A stretch of DNA of 64,000 bases from Molossus alvarezi (GCA_037176705.1 CM073891.1:91718327-91782326); one strand, 5' to 3'. Shown: positions 9,844 through 21,970, numbered from the stretch's first letter. The notes: a model not told the origin generated them from the letters alone. Program-made: numbers and translations.

Positions 9844-12819
9844 GGCAGCCCTGGTTCTGCGACTCCGGTCACCCTCGCCAAGCCCAGGGTCACGCTCCAG
9901 GTAGCGGGTAAGTCAGACATGGGGGCTACCTACTCTGTCCTCCCCTCCCATTCGGGCCTCACTTTTCCTTCCCAGGTCTCGGTTATGGGAATTGATGGGC
10001 TCCCTACAACCCCCAAAGGAATGGCCCTACTTAACTGCATCTTTCAAGGCCACCCGTTCTCCCATTCCTTTTTAGGAATGCCTGCCTGCCCAGTTCTACC
10101 CTTGGGGAGAGATATCTTATCTAAACTCCATACTACCATCTCTTTCCTCCCCCAGCAGCCGCATCTAATAGCTTTACTCTCTGGCCCTACCCAGGCTACT
10201 GCCTCAGCTTCCGCGGTCCAGCTCTTACCGGCAGTCCACCCTGGGGTCTGGGACACAAACACCCCCTCGGTTTTCTCACATCACGCCCCCATCCTCATCA
10301 AATTAAAAAACCCATCATCTTACCCCAATCGCCCCCAATTTCCCATCTCTCAGGCTCACCGACTAGGACTCCACCCCATTATATCTAAACTCAGAAGCCA
10401 GGGCCTCCTCATTCCTACCAACTCCCCCTGTAACTCCCCCATTCTGCCTGTTAAGAAACCCTTGGGGCAGTACCGCCTTGTCCAAGACCTTCGCATAATT
10501 AATTCAGCGGTCATACCCATCTCCCCTGTAGTCCCAAACCCCTACACCCTCCTCTCTCATATTCCCCCCCATACTACTCATTTCTCGGTTCTTGACCTAA
10601 AGGATGCTTTCTTTACCATCCCGCTACATCCTGATTCCTATTTTCTCTTTGCTTTCACCTGGGAAGATCCGGTCTCCAATATTTCCCAACAGTTAACATG
10701 GACTGTCCTCCCTCAAGGATTCCGAGACAGTCCGCACCTCTTTGGTCAGGCTCTTGCTCAGGACTTATGGGAATGTGATCTGTCCCCATCCACTCTTCTC
10801 CAATATGTAGACGATCTTCTCATCTGCTCCCCCTCTGAAGGAGATAATATCTCAGCCACCACCGCTCTCCTCAATTTTCTTTACACCAAGGGTTACCGGG
10901 TGTCTGAACAGAAAGCACAGATCGCGACTCCCTCAGTGACCTATTTAGGGCTCCTTGTCACTCCGACACACCGGGCAATCACCTCCGACAGGTTGCAGGC
11001 CCTTAGGGACTTACAACCCCCGACCTCCGCAATGGAAATTCAGTCCTTTCTTGGGCTTATGGGGTTCTTCAGGCACTGGATCCCCAATTTTGCCCTCCTA
11101 GCCAGACCACTCTACCAGGCAGCCAGAGACACCCCCGAGGGACCCCTGACCTCCCCGAAGGAGGTCCGCCAGGCTTTCCAGACCTTCCTTGAGGCTTTGT
11201 GCTCTGCCTCAGCTCTTGAGCTCCCCAATCCCCAACGACCTTTTCTCCTCTATACAGAGGAAAAACATCACTTAGCCATAGGGGTCCTGGTTCAGCCACT
11301 CGGCCCCACCCTGGTCCCTGTTGCTTACCTCTCAAAGCCGCTGGACCCCACTGTTCGTGGATGGCAGCCTTGCCTCCGGGCCCTTGCAGCAGCGGCAGAA
11401 CTCACCATGGAGGCACTGAAGATCAACCTACAACAGCCTCTCCAGGTTTTCTCCCCTCACTGCCTTACTGACCTCCTCTCACATCAGGCCCTGGCCCACC
11501 TTGGGCCCTCTAGACTTCAATTATACCATCTCCTCTTTATAGAAAACCCTTCAATCTCTCTTTCAAGCTGTGGCTCCCTCAACCCAGCAACCCTTCTGCC
11601 TGCCTCAGACCAGCAAGTCCCCACACACTCCTGCTTAGAAATCCTGGAACATCATCAGTCTCCCCGGCCTCACCTGGCTGACCATCCCTTACCTAACGCC
11701 CACCACACTCTCTACATTGATGGCAGCTCCATCCTGGACCCCTCCGGGACCAGACAGGCGGCCTATGCTGTAGTTACTGACTCTAACATCATTGAAGCCC
11801 GACAGCTCCCCACGGGGACCACCTCACAACAGGCTGAACTTATTGCTTTAACCCGTGCTCTCATATGGGCTAAAGATAAAATAGTCAACATCTACACTGA
11901 CTCCAAATATTCCTTTCTGATCGCACATTCCCACTGTATGATCTGGAAGGAACGAGGCTTCCTCACCACCAAAGGCACCCCAGTCCTAAATGGAAAACTC
12001 ATCGAAAAACTCATCCGAGCCATCCAGCTCCCCCTGCAGGTAGCTGTTATTCACTGCCGGGGCCACCAGACTTTGAACTCTCCTGTAGCTAAGGGAAATG
12101 CTTTCGCTGATAAAACGGCCCGATCCACGGCTCGCCTGGGGCGGGCTCCTGCTATCTGTTTTCTTTCAGGCTCCTATACTCCCCAATACTCAGCCACAGA
12201 ATTAAAGTCTCTCCAGTCTTCTCCCGGGGTCCACTTCAAGGATGGATGGGCCTTTCAAGACGACCTCCTAATTCTTCCAGACGCCCAAAGACTGCAAATA
12301 CTGTCGGAGATCCACAAGTCTCTCCACATAGGCCCCGACGCCCTTCACCAATTCTTATCCCCAATCCTCCACCCTGACAAACTCCGGCCGGCTATCCAGG
12401 CCGCACATGCCTCATGTTCTGTCTGTTCCAGGTCCAACAGCCAAGGAGCTTGCCATGTGCGCAGGCCCCTACACCAAATACGGGGTCACCTACCAGGACA
12501 AGACTGGCAGATAGACTTCACTCATATGCCTAAACACAAACAACTGAAATATCTTTTAACCATGGTTGATACTTTTTCAGGTTGGATTGAGGCCCTCCCA
12601 ACTGCCTCAGAGACTGCAGAAACCGTAGCCACTCACCTACTGAAAGACATCATCCCTCGCTTCAGGCTGCCAAATTCCATACAATCAGACAACGGGCCAG
12701 CTTCACTGAAGCGGTCTCGGTCTCTCTTGGCATCAAATGGAAACTACATGTGGCCTATCACCCCCAGTCCTCGGTTAAGGTGTTGGGGATCTCCGCCTGG
12801 ATCCATCTCTCTAGGATAA
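9844..12819 (+). pseudogene. pol: pol: protease remnant, RT, RNase H, truncated integrase
   Basis: The frame directly follows the gag UGA without a shift, as expected for read-through expression, and stays open to 12819. The first methionine, at 9919, is not a natural start: it lies inside the protease active site, which reads D-M-G-A in place of D-T-G-A, and the strand before it appears deleted. Counting from that methionine, RT shows LPQG (264-267) and YVDD (296-299). RNase H shows YIDG (Asp 601) and TDS (Asp 661). Integrase keeps the N-terminal His/Cys region and two catalytic aspartates (866 and 924). A frameshift near 12700 and a deletion remove the third catalytic acidic residue, and the sequence jumps to the integrase C-terminus. 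Normal integration activity is therefore not expected; RT/RNase H could still be translated. Confidence 0.9.
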
Positions 12820-12939
12820 AGAAAACTCGATTCCAGAAGAGCAACCCGTCCCGGAGCCTCACTTCGCCTGCACTCCATTAGGGCCAACGAAAATCAGAAT
12901 ACAAGATGCCCTAATTGGATCATCCACGATAAGTCATTA

Positions 12940-13556
12940 TGATTCTGCTATAAATCTTTCTGACTCTGGGCCTCGGCCCTGGTTGCCCACTCATTTTTGC
13001 CGCCTTCTCTCCTTTGCTTCTGGAATCCTCCCATGTGTTCCGTACCCTGAATTTGACCCAACGCCTCCTCTATAAGGCCAACTCCACATTTGCGCCTGAC
13101 TGTTGTGTCTGCCTATCCCTGTCCTCCTCAGCCCACTCTGCCATATGTATGGGTCCACCACCTATATGTGTCTCCCCACAAACTGGACCGGCACTTGCAC
13201 CTTGGTATATCTCACCCCCAACATCAATATAGTCCCCCAGGACGCCTCCCTGCCTGTTCCCGATGTCACCCTGATTAAGAGCACAACGCATTCGGGAAAG
13301 GCGAGATCAATCTGGGAGCACCTGGCTCAATTCCAACTGGGCACACTGGGTTTTGTCGCTTATGGGTCCCCTAACTCTCCTTTTTCTAGCCCTAGCCTTC
13401 GGACCCTGTCTCCTGCGACTACTCTCCTCCCTACTACAAAACCGACTGAAGGCCCTCACCAGCCAGACGGTGCACGAGATCATGATGCTAAGCCATTATC
13501 AACCTCTCACCAGATCCTCAGGTCCGGATCATTCCGACATGGGCCCCCTCCCCTAA
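12940..13556 (+). pseudogene. env: env fragments
   Basis: Short pieces in different frames resemble gammaretrovirus-type envelope. A surface-subunit segment has N-glycosylation sites and a Cys-rich CCVC motif (13014-13230). A PTNWTGTCTLVYLTPN segment typical of the end of the surface subunit lies at about 13170-13230. A membrane anchor and cytoplasmic tail (frame 13353-13556) ends in a YQPL-type motif. The region between, including the fusion peptide and most of the transmembrane ectodomain, is missing. No intact envelope can be made. Confidence 0.8.
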
Positions 13557-13628
13557 CGCCACCCCTGTCCAGCAGGAAGTAGCCAGAAAGACACCTGCGC
13601 CCCTTTGCCATTATCACAGAGTCGGGAA

Positions 13629-13997
13629 TGTCCGATGGCCTGGGGACTGGCGCCAGGCAAAGTGCTCGACCATTGTCTCCTTGCTCAGCCTTGTCTCCCA
13701 CCCTGAACGGCCTGCCTCAGCCTATAGATTAACTCCCATCTTGCTCTTATCGATCCACATTCCAGAGGCTCCATGCATAGCCCCCGCAGGGCCAAACCCT
13801 AAGAGACAAATTCCAGATACAACAGGCAGATATAAAAGACACGAGCCCCTACATTGAGCGCGGCTTCTAGGACTCGACCCCCGGAGTCTGTGAACCCGCC
13901 CGGAGTGCACCCAATAAAGCCTGATTCCTGTTTATTCGGCTGATTGGCTCTCCAGTCTCTTCTCTGTCTTATTCGGCAGCGCCCCCGATTCCTTACA
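13629..13997 (+). repeat. 3' LTR of the provirus
   Basis: 369 bp, same termini as the 5' LTR, TATAAAA at 13831-13837 and AATAAA at 13913-13918. It is followed by the right target duplication ttttc. The preceding sequence has only a poor polypurine tract (agagtcgggaa). Confidence 0.95.
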
Positions 13998-14002
13998 TTT
14001 TC

Positions 14003-14254
14003 TACTAGCTATTTCTTAAGCAAAATCTACCTAACAGCCCCCTAAGTACAGCCTTTACCAATTGCTATTAAACTATGTAAAATAATTAAAGGATAGGAAA
14101 AGAAACAGAAAAGTTATTTAATCTCTTTAATTTACTAGAAATTAGAATTTACAATCTCTTTTTATCATTCCACTTGAAAACATCTACAAACATTCCAGCC
14201 AGAAACTCTGTAAAAGTTACAAACCTCCCAAAAAACATAAACATACACAAGCAT

Positions 14255-14286
<32 letters not shown>

Positions 14287-15658
14287 ACAGTCACAGACAC
14301 ATCCAGTAATAATGAGGAGGAAGGAACTGTATGGTAAAGAGAAACTCATACACCTAGGTGAAACAAATTTTAAACATATATATACTATACATATAATACA
14401 CATGCACCTCTCTCATACCAACTTACCTAGAATATTGCCCTCAATACAAAAGATACTTTTGTATTATTTTTAAGAAATGTTTCAAAAAATTATTTAGGAC
14501 TTTAAAATATTGTATTTATATTAGCATTTGACATACATGATCATAAAATTTTCTGAAAACAATGCAAGATTTTTATAAGATACCAGTTTTTCTTATCAAA
14601 TCATTTTTATTTCTGTATAATATGGGCACAGAGCTATTTACTCCTGGAGTTCAATATTAACTTAACTATATACCAGGATAGTATATAGTTATTTATTTTT
14701 TAACATTGGTTAAAAAAATTATATAGGTTTCAAGTATACAATTTTTCAAAAGGGCATGATGACTATGCATTCATGGATCTCTCTGAGAATGAGATGAGTT
14801 ATAGATGGCCTCCTCAGAGATAAAATTCTTTAAAAATACATATTTACATACACTTTTAATTGATTCAAGAACCTTTTTGGCAGACCTAAACACTGCTGCA
14901 GGTTCGCTGAAGATCCTGCACCCTAAGATACTCATCTTCATCTACAAACCGCTGGTGCTTTCACAAAGATTAAGTAGGTAGGCCTTGGTTTTATAGCCGG
15001 TTAACTCCAAAAAGGTCGCTAGAGGCTCTTTCTGATCATGCATTCTAATGGTCTTTACTCCATGGCAAGAATTTGAAACAGATAGTTTTTCTTACTCATT
15101 AAAAAATATCAGAAGAAAATAAAGGAAGAGCAACTTTAATGATGTTAGCAAGTTGAAAGGAAGTAGACTATTTCCTGACCCAGGTACTTGAAATCTCTAA
15201 AAATGTAAAAAGTAGTACTTTAATACACAAAGGAAAGAGCTCATCTGAAATAAGAACATTAAACTAAATTTCATGTTCTATAATTCATGAAAACTAAATA
15301 TTACTATTCAATGTGTCAGGGCAAAACTTGCCTATGCACACCTAGCGGCCTGGAAAATGAGAAAGATGCTAATAGCACTCATTCGTTGTTTTTTGTGGAG
15401 GGGAGAGGATGAGGAGTCAGAGAAAATAAGTTATAGCTTAGTATTCACATGTAAATTAGTCAGTAAACTTGCTTTTTTTTTTTCAATTTATTCTACCACA
15501 ACAAAGTATTGTAGTAAAGTTTTCTAGCTCAAAAATATGTTATCTTTCTAAATAAGTGTCTTCCCCTTTGAAACACCTACTTATTCTCACATTCATTCAT
15601 ATTCTCTCCCTCCCTCTCCTTTTCCTCCTCATCATTTCTAAAGAGTATTATTCTTAAA
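14003..15658. other. intronic AT-rich sequence right of the provirus
   Basis: Contains a (CA)n microsatellite (14256-14284). Nothing else is recognised apart from possible degraded LINE sequence near 14690-14830. Confidence 0.4.
14256..14284. repeat. (CA)n microsatellite
   Basis: About 14 uninterrupted CA units. Confidence 0.95.
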
Positions 15659-15670
15659 AATAATTTCTTG

Positions 15671-15912
15671 CCCTGGCCAGTTTGGCTCAGCGGTTAGAGC
15701 GTCGGCCTGCGGTCTGGAGAGACCCGGGTTCGGTTCCCGCTAAGGGCACGTACCTTAACTGCAGTTTGTCCCCGGCCCTGGTTGGGTCGTGCGGGTGGTG
15801 GCCACTCGATGTGTCCCTTCACGTCGATGTTTCTCTCTCTCTCTTCCTCTCTCTCCCTCCTGCTCTATCTGAATAAAAAGTGGAAAAATGTCCTCGGGTG
15901 AGGATAAAAAAA
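15671..15912 (+). repeat. Ves-type SINE, well preserved
   Basis: Full structure: ccctggccagtttggctcag head, ggttcggttcccgc B box, CT-rich block, and cctcgggtgaggat tail before the A-rich end. Target duplication aataatttctt at 15659-15669 and 15926-15936. Confidence 0.95.
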
Positions 15913-15970
15913 AAATAAAAATAATAATAATTTCTTAAACACTGAATTCTATATTTTTTCTTTTTGTTAA

Positions 15971-16230
15971 TTCTCACCCGAGGGTATTTTTTCCATTGAA
16001 TTTTAGTGACTGGAAGGGAGTGGGGGGAGAAAAGAGAAAGAGATAACAGAGAGAGAGAGAGCAACATTGATGTGACAGAGACACATTGATTAGTTGCCTC
16101 CCACACATGCCCCGATCAAGGCTGGGATTCAAACTGGCAACCCAACTATGTGCCCTTGACCGGGAATTAAAGCCATGACCCTTTAGTGCCTGGGCAAACA
16201 CTCTATCCACTGAGCCACACCAGCCAGGGC
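15971..16230 (-). repeat. Ves-type SINE
   Basis: Full-length and opposite to its left neighbour. Bounded by the perfect 14-bp duplication aaacactgaattct (15937-15950 and 16231-16244). Confidence 0.95.
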
Positions 16231-16507
16231 AAACACTGAATTCTTAATAATTAAAAACTATGATTATAAATATTATTTTAAATAAAGTCAGACTTCCAAG
16301 GGCAAACATTATAATAAGAATAATACAATGACAACAGGTCTTTATAGCCAACTACAAAAGTGCCTCATCAAAACAGTTATAGAGAACTAATGATTCCTGA
16401 CCTACGTTGGCCTGAAGCAGACTGCAGGTGACACTTCTTTTTTAGTACTATTTGCTTCTAGAACTTTGCTGTGATATACCAACTAGATTCAAACTATATT
16501 TCAATCA

Positions 16508-16692
16508 CCCTGGCCAGTGTGGCTCAGTTGGCTGAGTATCTTCCCATACACTGAAAAGACACCAGTTCGATTCCTGATCAAGGCACATACCCATTGTGGG
16601 TTTGATCCCCAGTAGGGGTGGGTACAAGAACAACTTACCGATGTTTGTCTTTCACATCAATGTTTCTCTCTCTCTAAAGTCAATAAAAATAT
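16508..16692 (+). repeat. Ves-type SINE
   Basis: Head ccctggccagtgtggctcag, B box agttcgattcctg, CT-rich block and AT-rich tail. Confidence 0.88.
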
Positions 16693-18126
16693 ATATAAAT
16701 ATTTAGAAACAAGACTATATCTTAATCAAATTTTTAAAATTGTATCCAAAATTACTCTAGTTATCATTCTGAATGAAGTAGTCAGATGAACGGTTTTAGG
16801 AGCTTGCGGATATGAATTACATGGCAACTATCTTATTTCCTCAAATTCTAAAGTAAAATTTTAAGCTATTCCACTAACTTAATAACAGTCTTTCAGAATA
16901 GGAAAAAATCACTACAATGATTCTCCTTTTCTTTGTTTGACTTATAAATTAGGAAAAAAAATAATTCACCACCTCTTCACAAAGCTTCAGCAAAAAAGAC
17001 AAAATTTTAATTTGGCAATCTATTCCCAAAATTCTTGTACAAGAAAAAATAAAAGGTAGATGTTCTGACAGTTTCCTGGAAATGGATCTTTATTCTAGAC
17101 TCTAAGACAAGTTTCATAAACATAGTACCATTTCTCAAGTCCACCGAATTATTTATACATCATCGTAAGATCTGAAACTCTAGTTAGTGTGCCAGAACAA
17201 GTCTCAGCTAATTCAACATCCTCACTTTGTATTTAATTACATTTAGATCTGGAGATATTTAATAGTTACTCAAAATCCAATAATTAACTGGAAGAAAAGC
17301 AGGGATGAGAAGCCAAACTCCTGGATTCAGGTCCAGATGTCCTTTCTCCCACTGCTTTATCTTCTGCATAACATTGTGTTCCATTTGAGAAATTACATAG
17401 ATTAATTTATCTGTTTATTGTCTGTCTTTTTCCTCTAGAAAATAAGCTTTATCAGGACGAGAACTTTGTCTATTTTAATCACCAGTGCCTAGCTCATAGT
17501 AGGTATTCAATAAATTGTTGAATAAATCTGTAAACGACTTAAATGAAGACATACTACTGCTCTTGCATTCTCTTCTAGATGACATAGATGTACTCTGGAG
17601 TAATATCCAAACTACAGAAGACTATAAACAGCAGAAGCTCTAGTTCCTACAAAGCCAGTATATGGCCACAGCTTCAGAGGACCAGACATACACAGGTATT
17701 TCCTCACCAGAATGCCAGAACCATCAACCAGAGGCAAGGCCCTGACTGGGGGTTGGGAGTGGGGGGCATGCAGGGAAGACAGCAGGAGAGTGCCGTGCTT
17801 CTTCACATCAGGGCTTCCTGGCTAGAATAGCAGGCTTGGAAAGCTCCAAACAATAGGTATTTGCCATTCTCTACAGGATTATTTGAATATTTTAATAACC
17901 AATAGTCATATACCTGTACATGATGGTTGAATACCAGTCCTGGACACACTCTTCATACCCAGCACTATTACAATGATCTCAGTAATTCACCTCCCTGGAC
18001 AAATGCCACACTCATTCAGCAATTACTAGATACTATACTGATTTCTAGAATCCTATCAGCTGATTAGTGAGGAGAAAAAAAAATAAAGTGATTACAAGAT
18101 GGTGTTCAAAAGCCTGCTTTATTAAA
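16693..18126. other. intronic sequence with one L2 relic
   Basis: About 17405-17530 carries a recognisable L2 3' end (tagctcatagtaggtattc then aataaattgttgaat). The rest, including short ORFs at 17588-17830, shows no coding or element signature. Confidence 0.5.
17405..17530 (+). repeat. L2 LINE 3' end
   Basis: It follows the L2 terminal pattern: a stretch with ctttatcaggacgagaac, then agtgcctagctcatagtagg, then a tail of caataaattgttgaat. Confidence 0.65.
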
Positions 18127-18203
18127 AGAAGTACCAATAAAAAGAAATAAAAAAAGAAAAATAATTTAAAAAAAAACAAAATAAAAAAAGAGAAGTACCA
18201 ATA
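18127..18203. repeat. A-rich insert between 13-bp direct repeats
   Basis: agaagtaccaata occurs perfectly at 18127-18139 and 18191-18203, enclosing 51 bp made almost only of A with a few G, C and T. This is the footprint of an L1-mediated insertion that delivered only a tail. Confidence 0.6.
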
Positions 18204-18601
18204 TTCTGATGTGAGAAAACCAGAAGGTCCTAAATATTACCATAAATTTCCAAACAATCCATGTTTATGTGCTCATTTGACTACACCAGCAACAACAAAA
18301 AAGAATGTTGTGATTAAATCTGACTTTTGTGGGCAACCATTTCACTATAACTTGTATTTTTTATTATGTGAGCAATCGACCAAAATATTTCCCTAAATAA
18401 TTTAAAATTTAAATGCTGTTTCAAAAAAAAAAAGTCTTAGATAAGAATATATTTCAGAACATACTGATAGATTTCCTCCCAAAAGTGGCAGTAATTAGAC
18501 ACATATGCTATACCAGATTAAGAAAATTTAGAGGGAACAGAATAACCAAGGACAACTGTTTTTATTTAAATATTTAATTAATGTAGAAAAAAGTGGGAGA
18601 G

Positions 18602-18714
18602 CCCTGGCCGGTTTGGCTCAGAGGCTGGAGCATCGGCCTGCGGACCAGAGAGTCCCGAGTTTAGTTCCCACTAGGGGCACGTACCAAAAAATAAAAAAGA
18701 AGAAGAAAAAGAAA
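18602..18714 (+). repeat. short Ves SINE (tRNA-like part plus A-rich tail only)
   Basis: Head and B box are intact, but the element ends right after ggggcacgtacc and runs into an A-rich tail. It lacks the CT-rich block and the gtgaggat end. Flanked by gtgggaga on both sides. Confidence 0.85.
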
Positions 18715-20289
18715 AATGTGGGAGAAATTAATGTTAAGGATTTTTTAAAATTCTACAACAGAACTTACGGAGTAATTGTTTTTATAGACATAAATGTTTT
18801 CTCAAAAACTAAAAACTACTTTTCGCCAACCAACAACCACACACACGTGAACAATTAATCAATTCTATTGCAATTCCACAAATGCTTTAGCTTTGGTCTT
18901 TATATATCCAGGATAGCTTCTGAATTACTATAAAGATGCCACATTGATATACCTACTTCAGTCGCCTCCTCACAGAAAAAAAAAAATTTATAAGATAATC
19001 AGAGAAATTGGAATACTGACTTAATCTATGATTATATAAATACATTACTGTTAAATTATATTAGGTATAATAATGAAACTGTATAGAAATAGAGAGGAAG
19101 ACAGAAATAGATATGTATGTGTGCATATATCTATATATAAACTGATAATATTTCATAAACTTAAAAAACTGATGTTAATATTTCAGTAGTATAATAATAC
19201 TATGGTGGGATATACTCATTTATATAATATTGAACATATGTATAATTTTAGAGTTTTTCTTTTATATACTAAAATTTTTATGGTTTAAATATATAATTCC
19301 TGATATTTATCTTAAAATAATATCACAGTAAAATGCATAGATAATGAAACAGATCAAATAAGATAGCCCATATGCCGATAACTGTCGAAGTTAGATGATG
19401 GGTTTATGGACATTCTTGATATGTATGTTTGAAATTTTCCATAATAAAAAGCTTAGCAACTAATAAAAATGTTCTACTAAAAAACAAAATTTCCTACTAC
19501 TTGGTGTTTTCCTCCAAACCCTCCAGGCCGGTTTTGCTGACTGAGACTGCTATTATAGCTCTATCACAGTTATCACCATTAAGTGATTTTCTGTTCAACT
19601 AACTAGAAATAGCGGGCTCCTTACAGTCAAGCACTGTCTTATTCATTTTGGCTTCACCAGAGCCTAACACAATGTCTGGCAAAAAAAAGTCAACCCTTAA
19701 TAAATGTTTATTGAACTTAAATAAATGTAAATTAAAAAAAAGAGAGTACAATCTCATTTGACCATGTGGTTTTGCAGAAACCAGTTTTTTTCCATGTTAT
19801 TTACTTGTTGGTAAAAGCCACAAATCAAAAGCATTAAAGCTAGCTATCTAATATTCCTACAACATTATTTTAGAGGTACTGTCTAGCTATAAGCAACTTA
19901 TCTGAAGACTCCTTGTAGACTCAGCCACATATTTAGTAGCTACATGCTTCAATATTAGTTAACTGCCAAATGTGGCTTTCCAAATACTAGGGGATCTGCA
20001 ATTAACATCCAAGATATCATATGATTCTTAAAGAAAATAAATTTTAAAACATGTTAATACAACATGCAGAAAAAATATGTAAGATTATATACCAAATAGT
20101 GCTTAATCTCTGGAGATGTGCTGTCCAATACAATATCAACTAGTCGCATGTGGCTATTCAAATTAAAATATTTAAAACAATATAAAGTTAATAATTCAGT
20201 TCCTCAGCAGGACTAGCCACATTTCAAATGCCCATTAGTCAAATATGATTAGTGGCTACCATACTGCCAGGGTAGATTTAGATTTCCAT
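18715..20289. other. intronic AT-rich sequence
   Basis: An L2-like 3' end lies at about 19640-19735 (cctaacacaatgtctggc then aataaatgtttattg). Nothing else is recognised. Confidence 0.45.
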
Positions 20290-20652
20290 CCCAGTAAACA
20301 GTTCTTTTGGACATTACTACTCTGAGAGGGCTTAAAGAACCACCAAACTGTTTTCCACAGCGACCATATAATTTCACATTGAACAGACTTGACACCTTTG
20401 TCAAAAATCGACTGCCCATAGATATATTTTATTTCTTGACCCTTAATTCTATTCCAGTGGTATACTTGTCTACCCTTGTGCCCTTTCCATACTGTTAATT
20501 ATGGTATCTCTGCAGTAAGTTTTTAAATCATAAAACGTGAATCCTCCAACTTTATTTTTTTTCTAGATTATTTTCGAATTTAGGACCCCTTGAAACTCAT
20601 TATGAATTTGAGAACTGACTTTTCCATTTCTGAAAAAAAAAAGTCGCTGAAA

Positions 20653-20910
20653 TTTTTTTTTTTTATTTATCCTCACCCGAGGACATTTTTTTCCATTTTT
20701 TGCACAGATAGAGTGGGAGGGAGAGAGAGGAAGAGAGAGAGAGAGAGAAACATCGATGTGAAAGGGGCACATCGAGTGGCTGCCACCCGCACGACCAACC
20801 AGGGCCGGGGACAAACTGCAACCGAGGCACATGCCCTTAGCGGGAACTGAACCCGGGTCTCTCCGGACCGCAGGTCGACGCTCTAACCACTGAGCCAAAC
20901 CGGCCAGGGC
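20653..20910 (-). repeat. Ves-type SINE
   Basis: Well preserved: minus-strand head gccctggccggtttggctcag, cctcgggtgaggat tail. Flanked by gaaattttt (20649 and 20911). Confidence 0.93.
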
Positions 20911-21045
20911 GAAATTTTTATAAAAATTGTACTGAATCTACAGATCACTGAGTAGTATTGACAGCTTAATATCAAGTCTTCCTATCCAGAAAAATGCATG
21001 TCTTTCCATTTATATGGGTCTTATTTAATTTCTTTTAGCAATGTT

Positions 21046-21238
21046 TTTTTTTTTAATGTTTTTATTGATTTATTTTAGAGCGGGAGGAAAGGAGAGAAAC
21101 AAAGAAACATCAATGTGAGGGAGAAACATGGATCAGCTGCCTCCTGCACGCCCCCTACTGGGGATCAAGCCCAGGAATCAACTGGGACTTCTCAATCCAT
21201 GGGAGGATGCTCAATCCAGTAAACCTCATCAGCCAGGC
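21046..21238 (-). repeat. Ves-type SINE
   Basis: Older subtype of the SINE; near-identical flanks agcaatgttttt and agtaatgttttt mark the insertion site. Confidence 0.85.
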
Positions 21239-21970
21239 CTAGTAATGTTTTTGCTTTTTTCTTAACTTTCAGTGTACAAGTCTTCCAAGTCATTGGTTAG
21301 ATGTATTCCTAGGTATGTCATTCCTTTAGATGCTATCATATACGGAATTATTTTCATAATTTCCTTTCTGGATTGTTCGTTGTTAGGTGTATAAGAAACA
21401 CTACTGAGTTTTGTGTGTTTATCTTACACCCTACTATATTGCTGAATTCATTTATTTCAGTAGTTTTCTTTCTGGATTCTTTGGGACTTTCAAATATAGA
21501 ATCATTTTATCTCAGAATAGAGATAGTTCTACTTCTTCCTGTACAATTTAGATGTCTTTTATTTCTTTTTCTTATTTAATTACTCTAGCTAGAACTTCCA
21601 GTTCAATGTTGAACAGCAGTGGTTAAAGTGAGCATCCTGTGTTTTATTCCTAATCTCAGGGGAAAAGCTTTCAGTCTTTCACCACTGACTATGATCTTAG
21701 TTGTGGATTTTTCATAATTGCACTTTATAATGTTGAGGAAATTCCCTTCTATTCCTAGTGTTCTAAGTGTTTTAACTATGAACAGGTATAGGATTTATGA
21801 AATGCCTCTTCTGGATCAATTAAGACAATCATTTCTTTTTTTCCCTTTGTTCTATTAATGTAATGTACTGCAATGATTGATTTCCTTATTTTGCACGACT
21901 GGGATAGATCCTACTTGGTTATGGTGTGTACTCCATTAATATGCTGCTGGGTTAGGTTTGGTAGCATTTT

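Larger units (their letters stand above)
8293..13997 (+). mobile_element. class I endogenous retrovirus (ERV-F-like), defective provirus
   Basis: A two-LTR provirus of 5705 bp. Both LTRs are 369 bp and start TG and end CA; the flanks carry the 5-bp duplication ttttc (8288-8292 and 13998-14002). The primer-binding site matches tRNA-Phe, the classic feature of human ERV-F groups. Gag and pol share one frame with a UGA between them, the gammaretrovirus-like arrangement. Gag lacks most of matrix and capsid, pol is open through RT and RNase H but loses the end of integrase, and env is reduced to fragments. It sits antisense in the long intron of the minus-strand host gene. The name ERV-F-like rests on the primer site and the RT class, not on a phylogeny. 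Confidence 0.93.

Noticed and set aside
13090..13582. 159-codon ORF at 13103-13582 as an intact env gene
   Set aside because: Envelope-like residues switch frames within it; it joins unrelated remnants and lacks the fusion region.
15671..15760. tRNA gene candidates (here and at the head of every SINE)
   Set aside because: The A- and B-box-like motifs belong to tRNA-derived SINEs; no intact cloverleaf or terminator follows.
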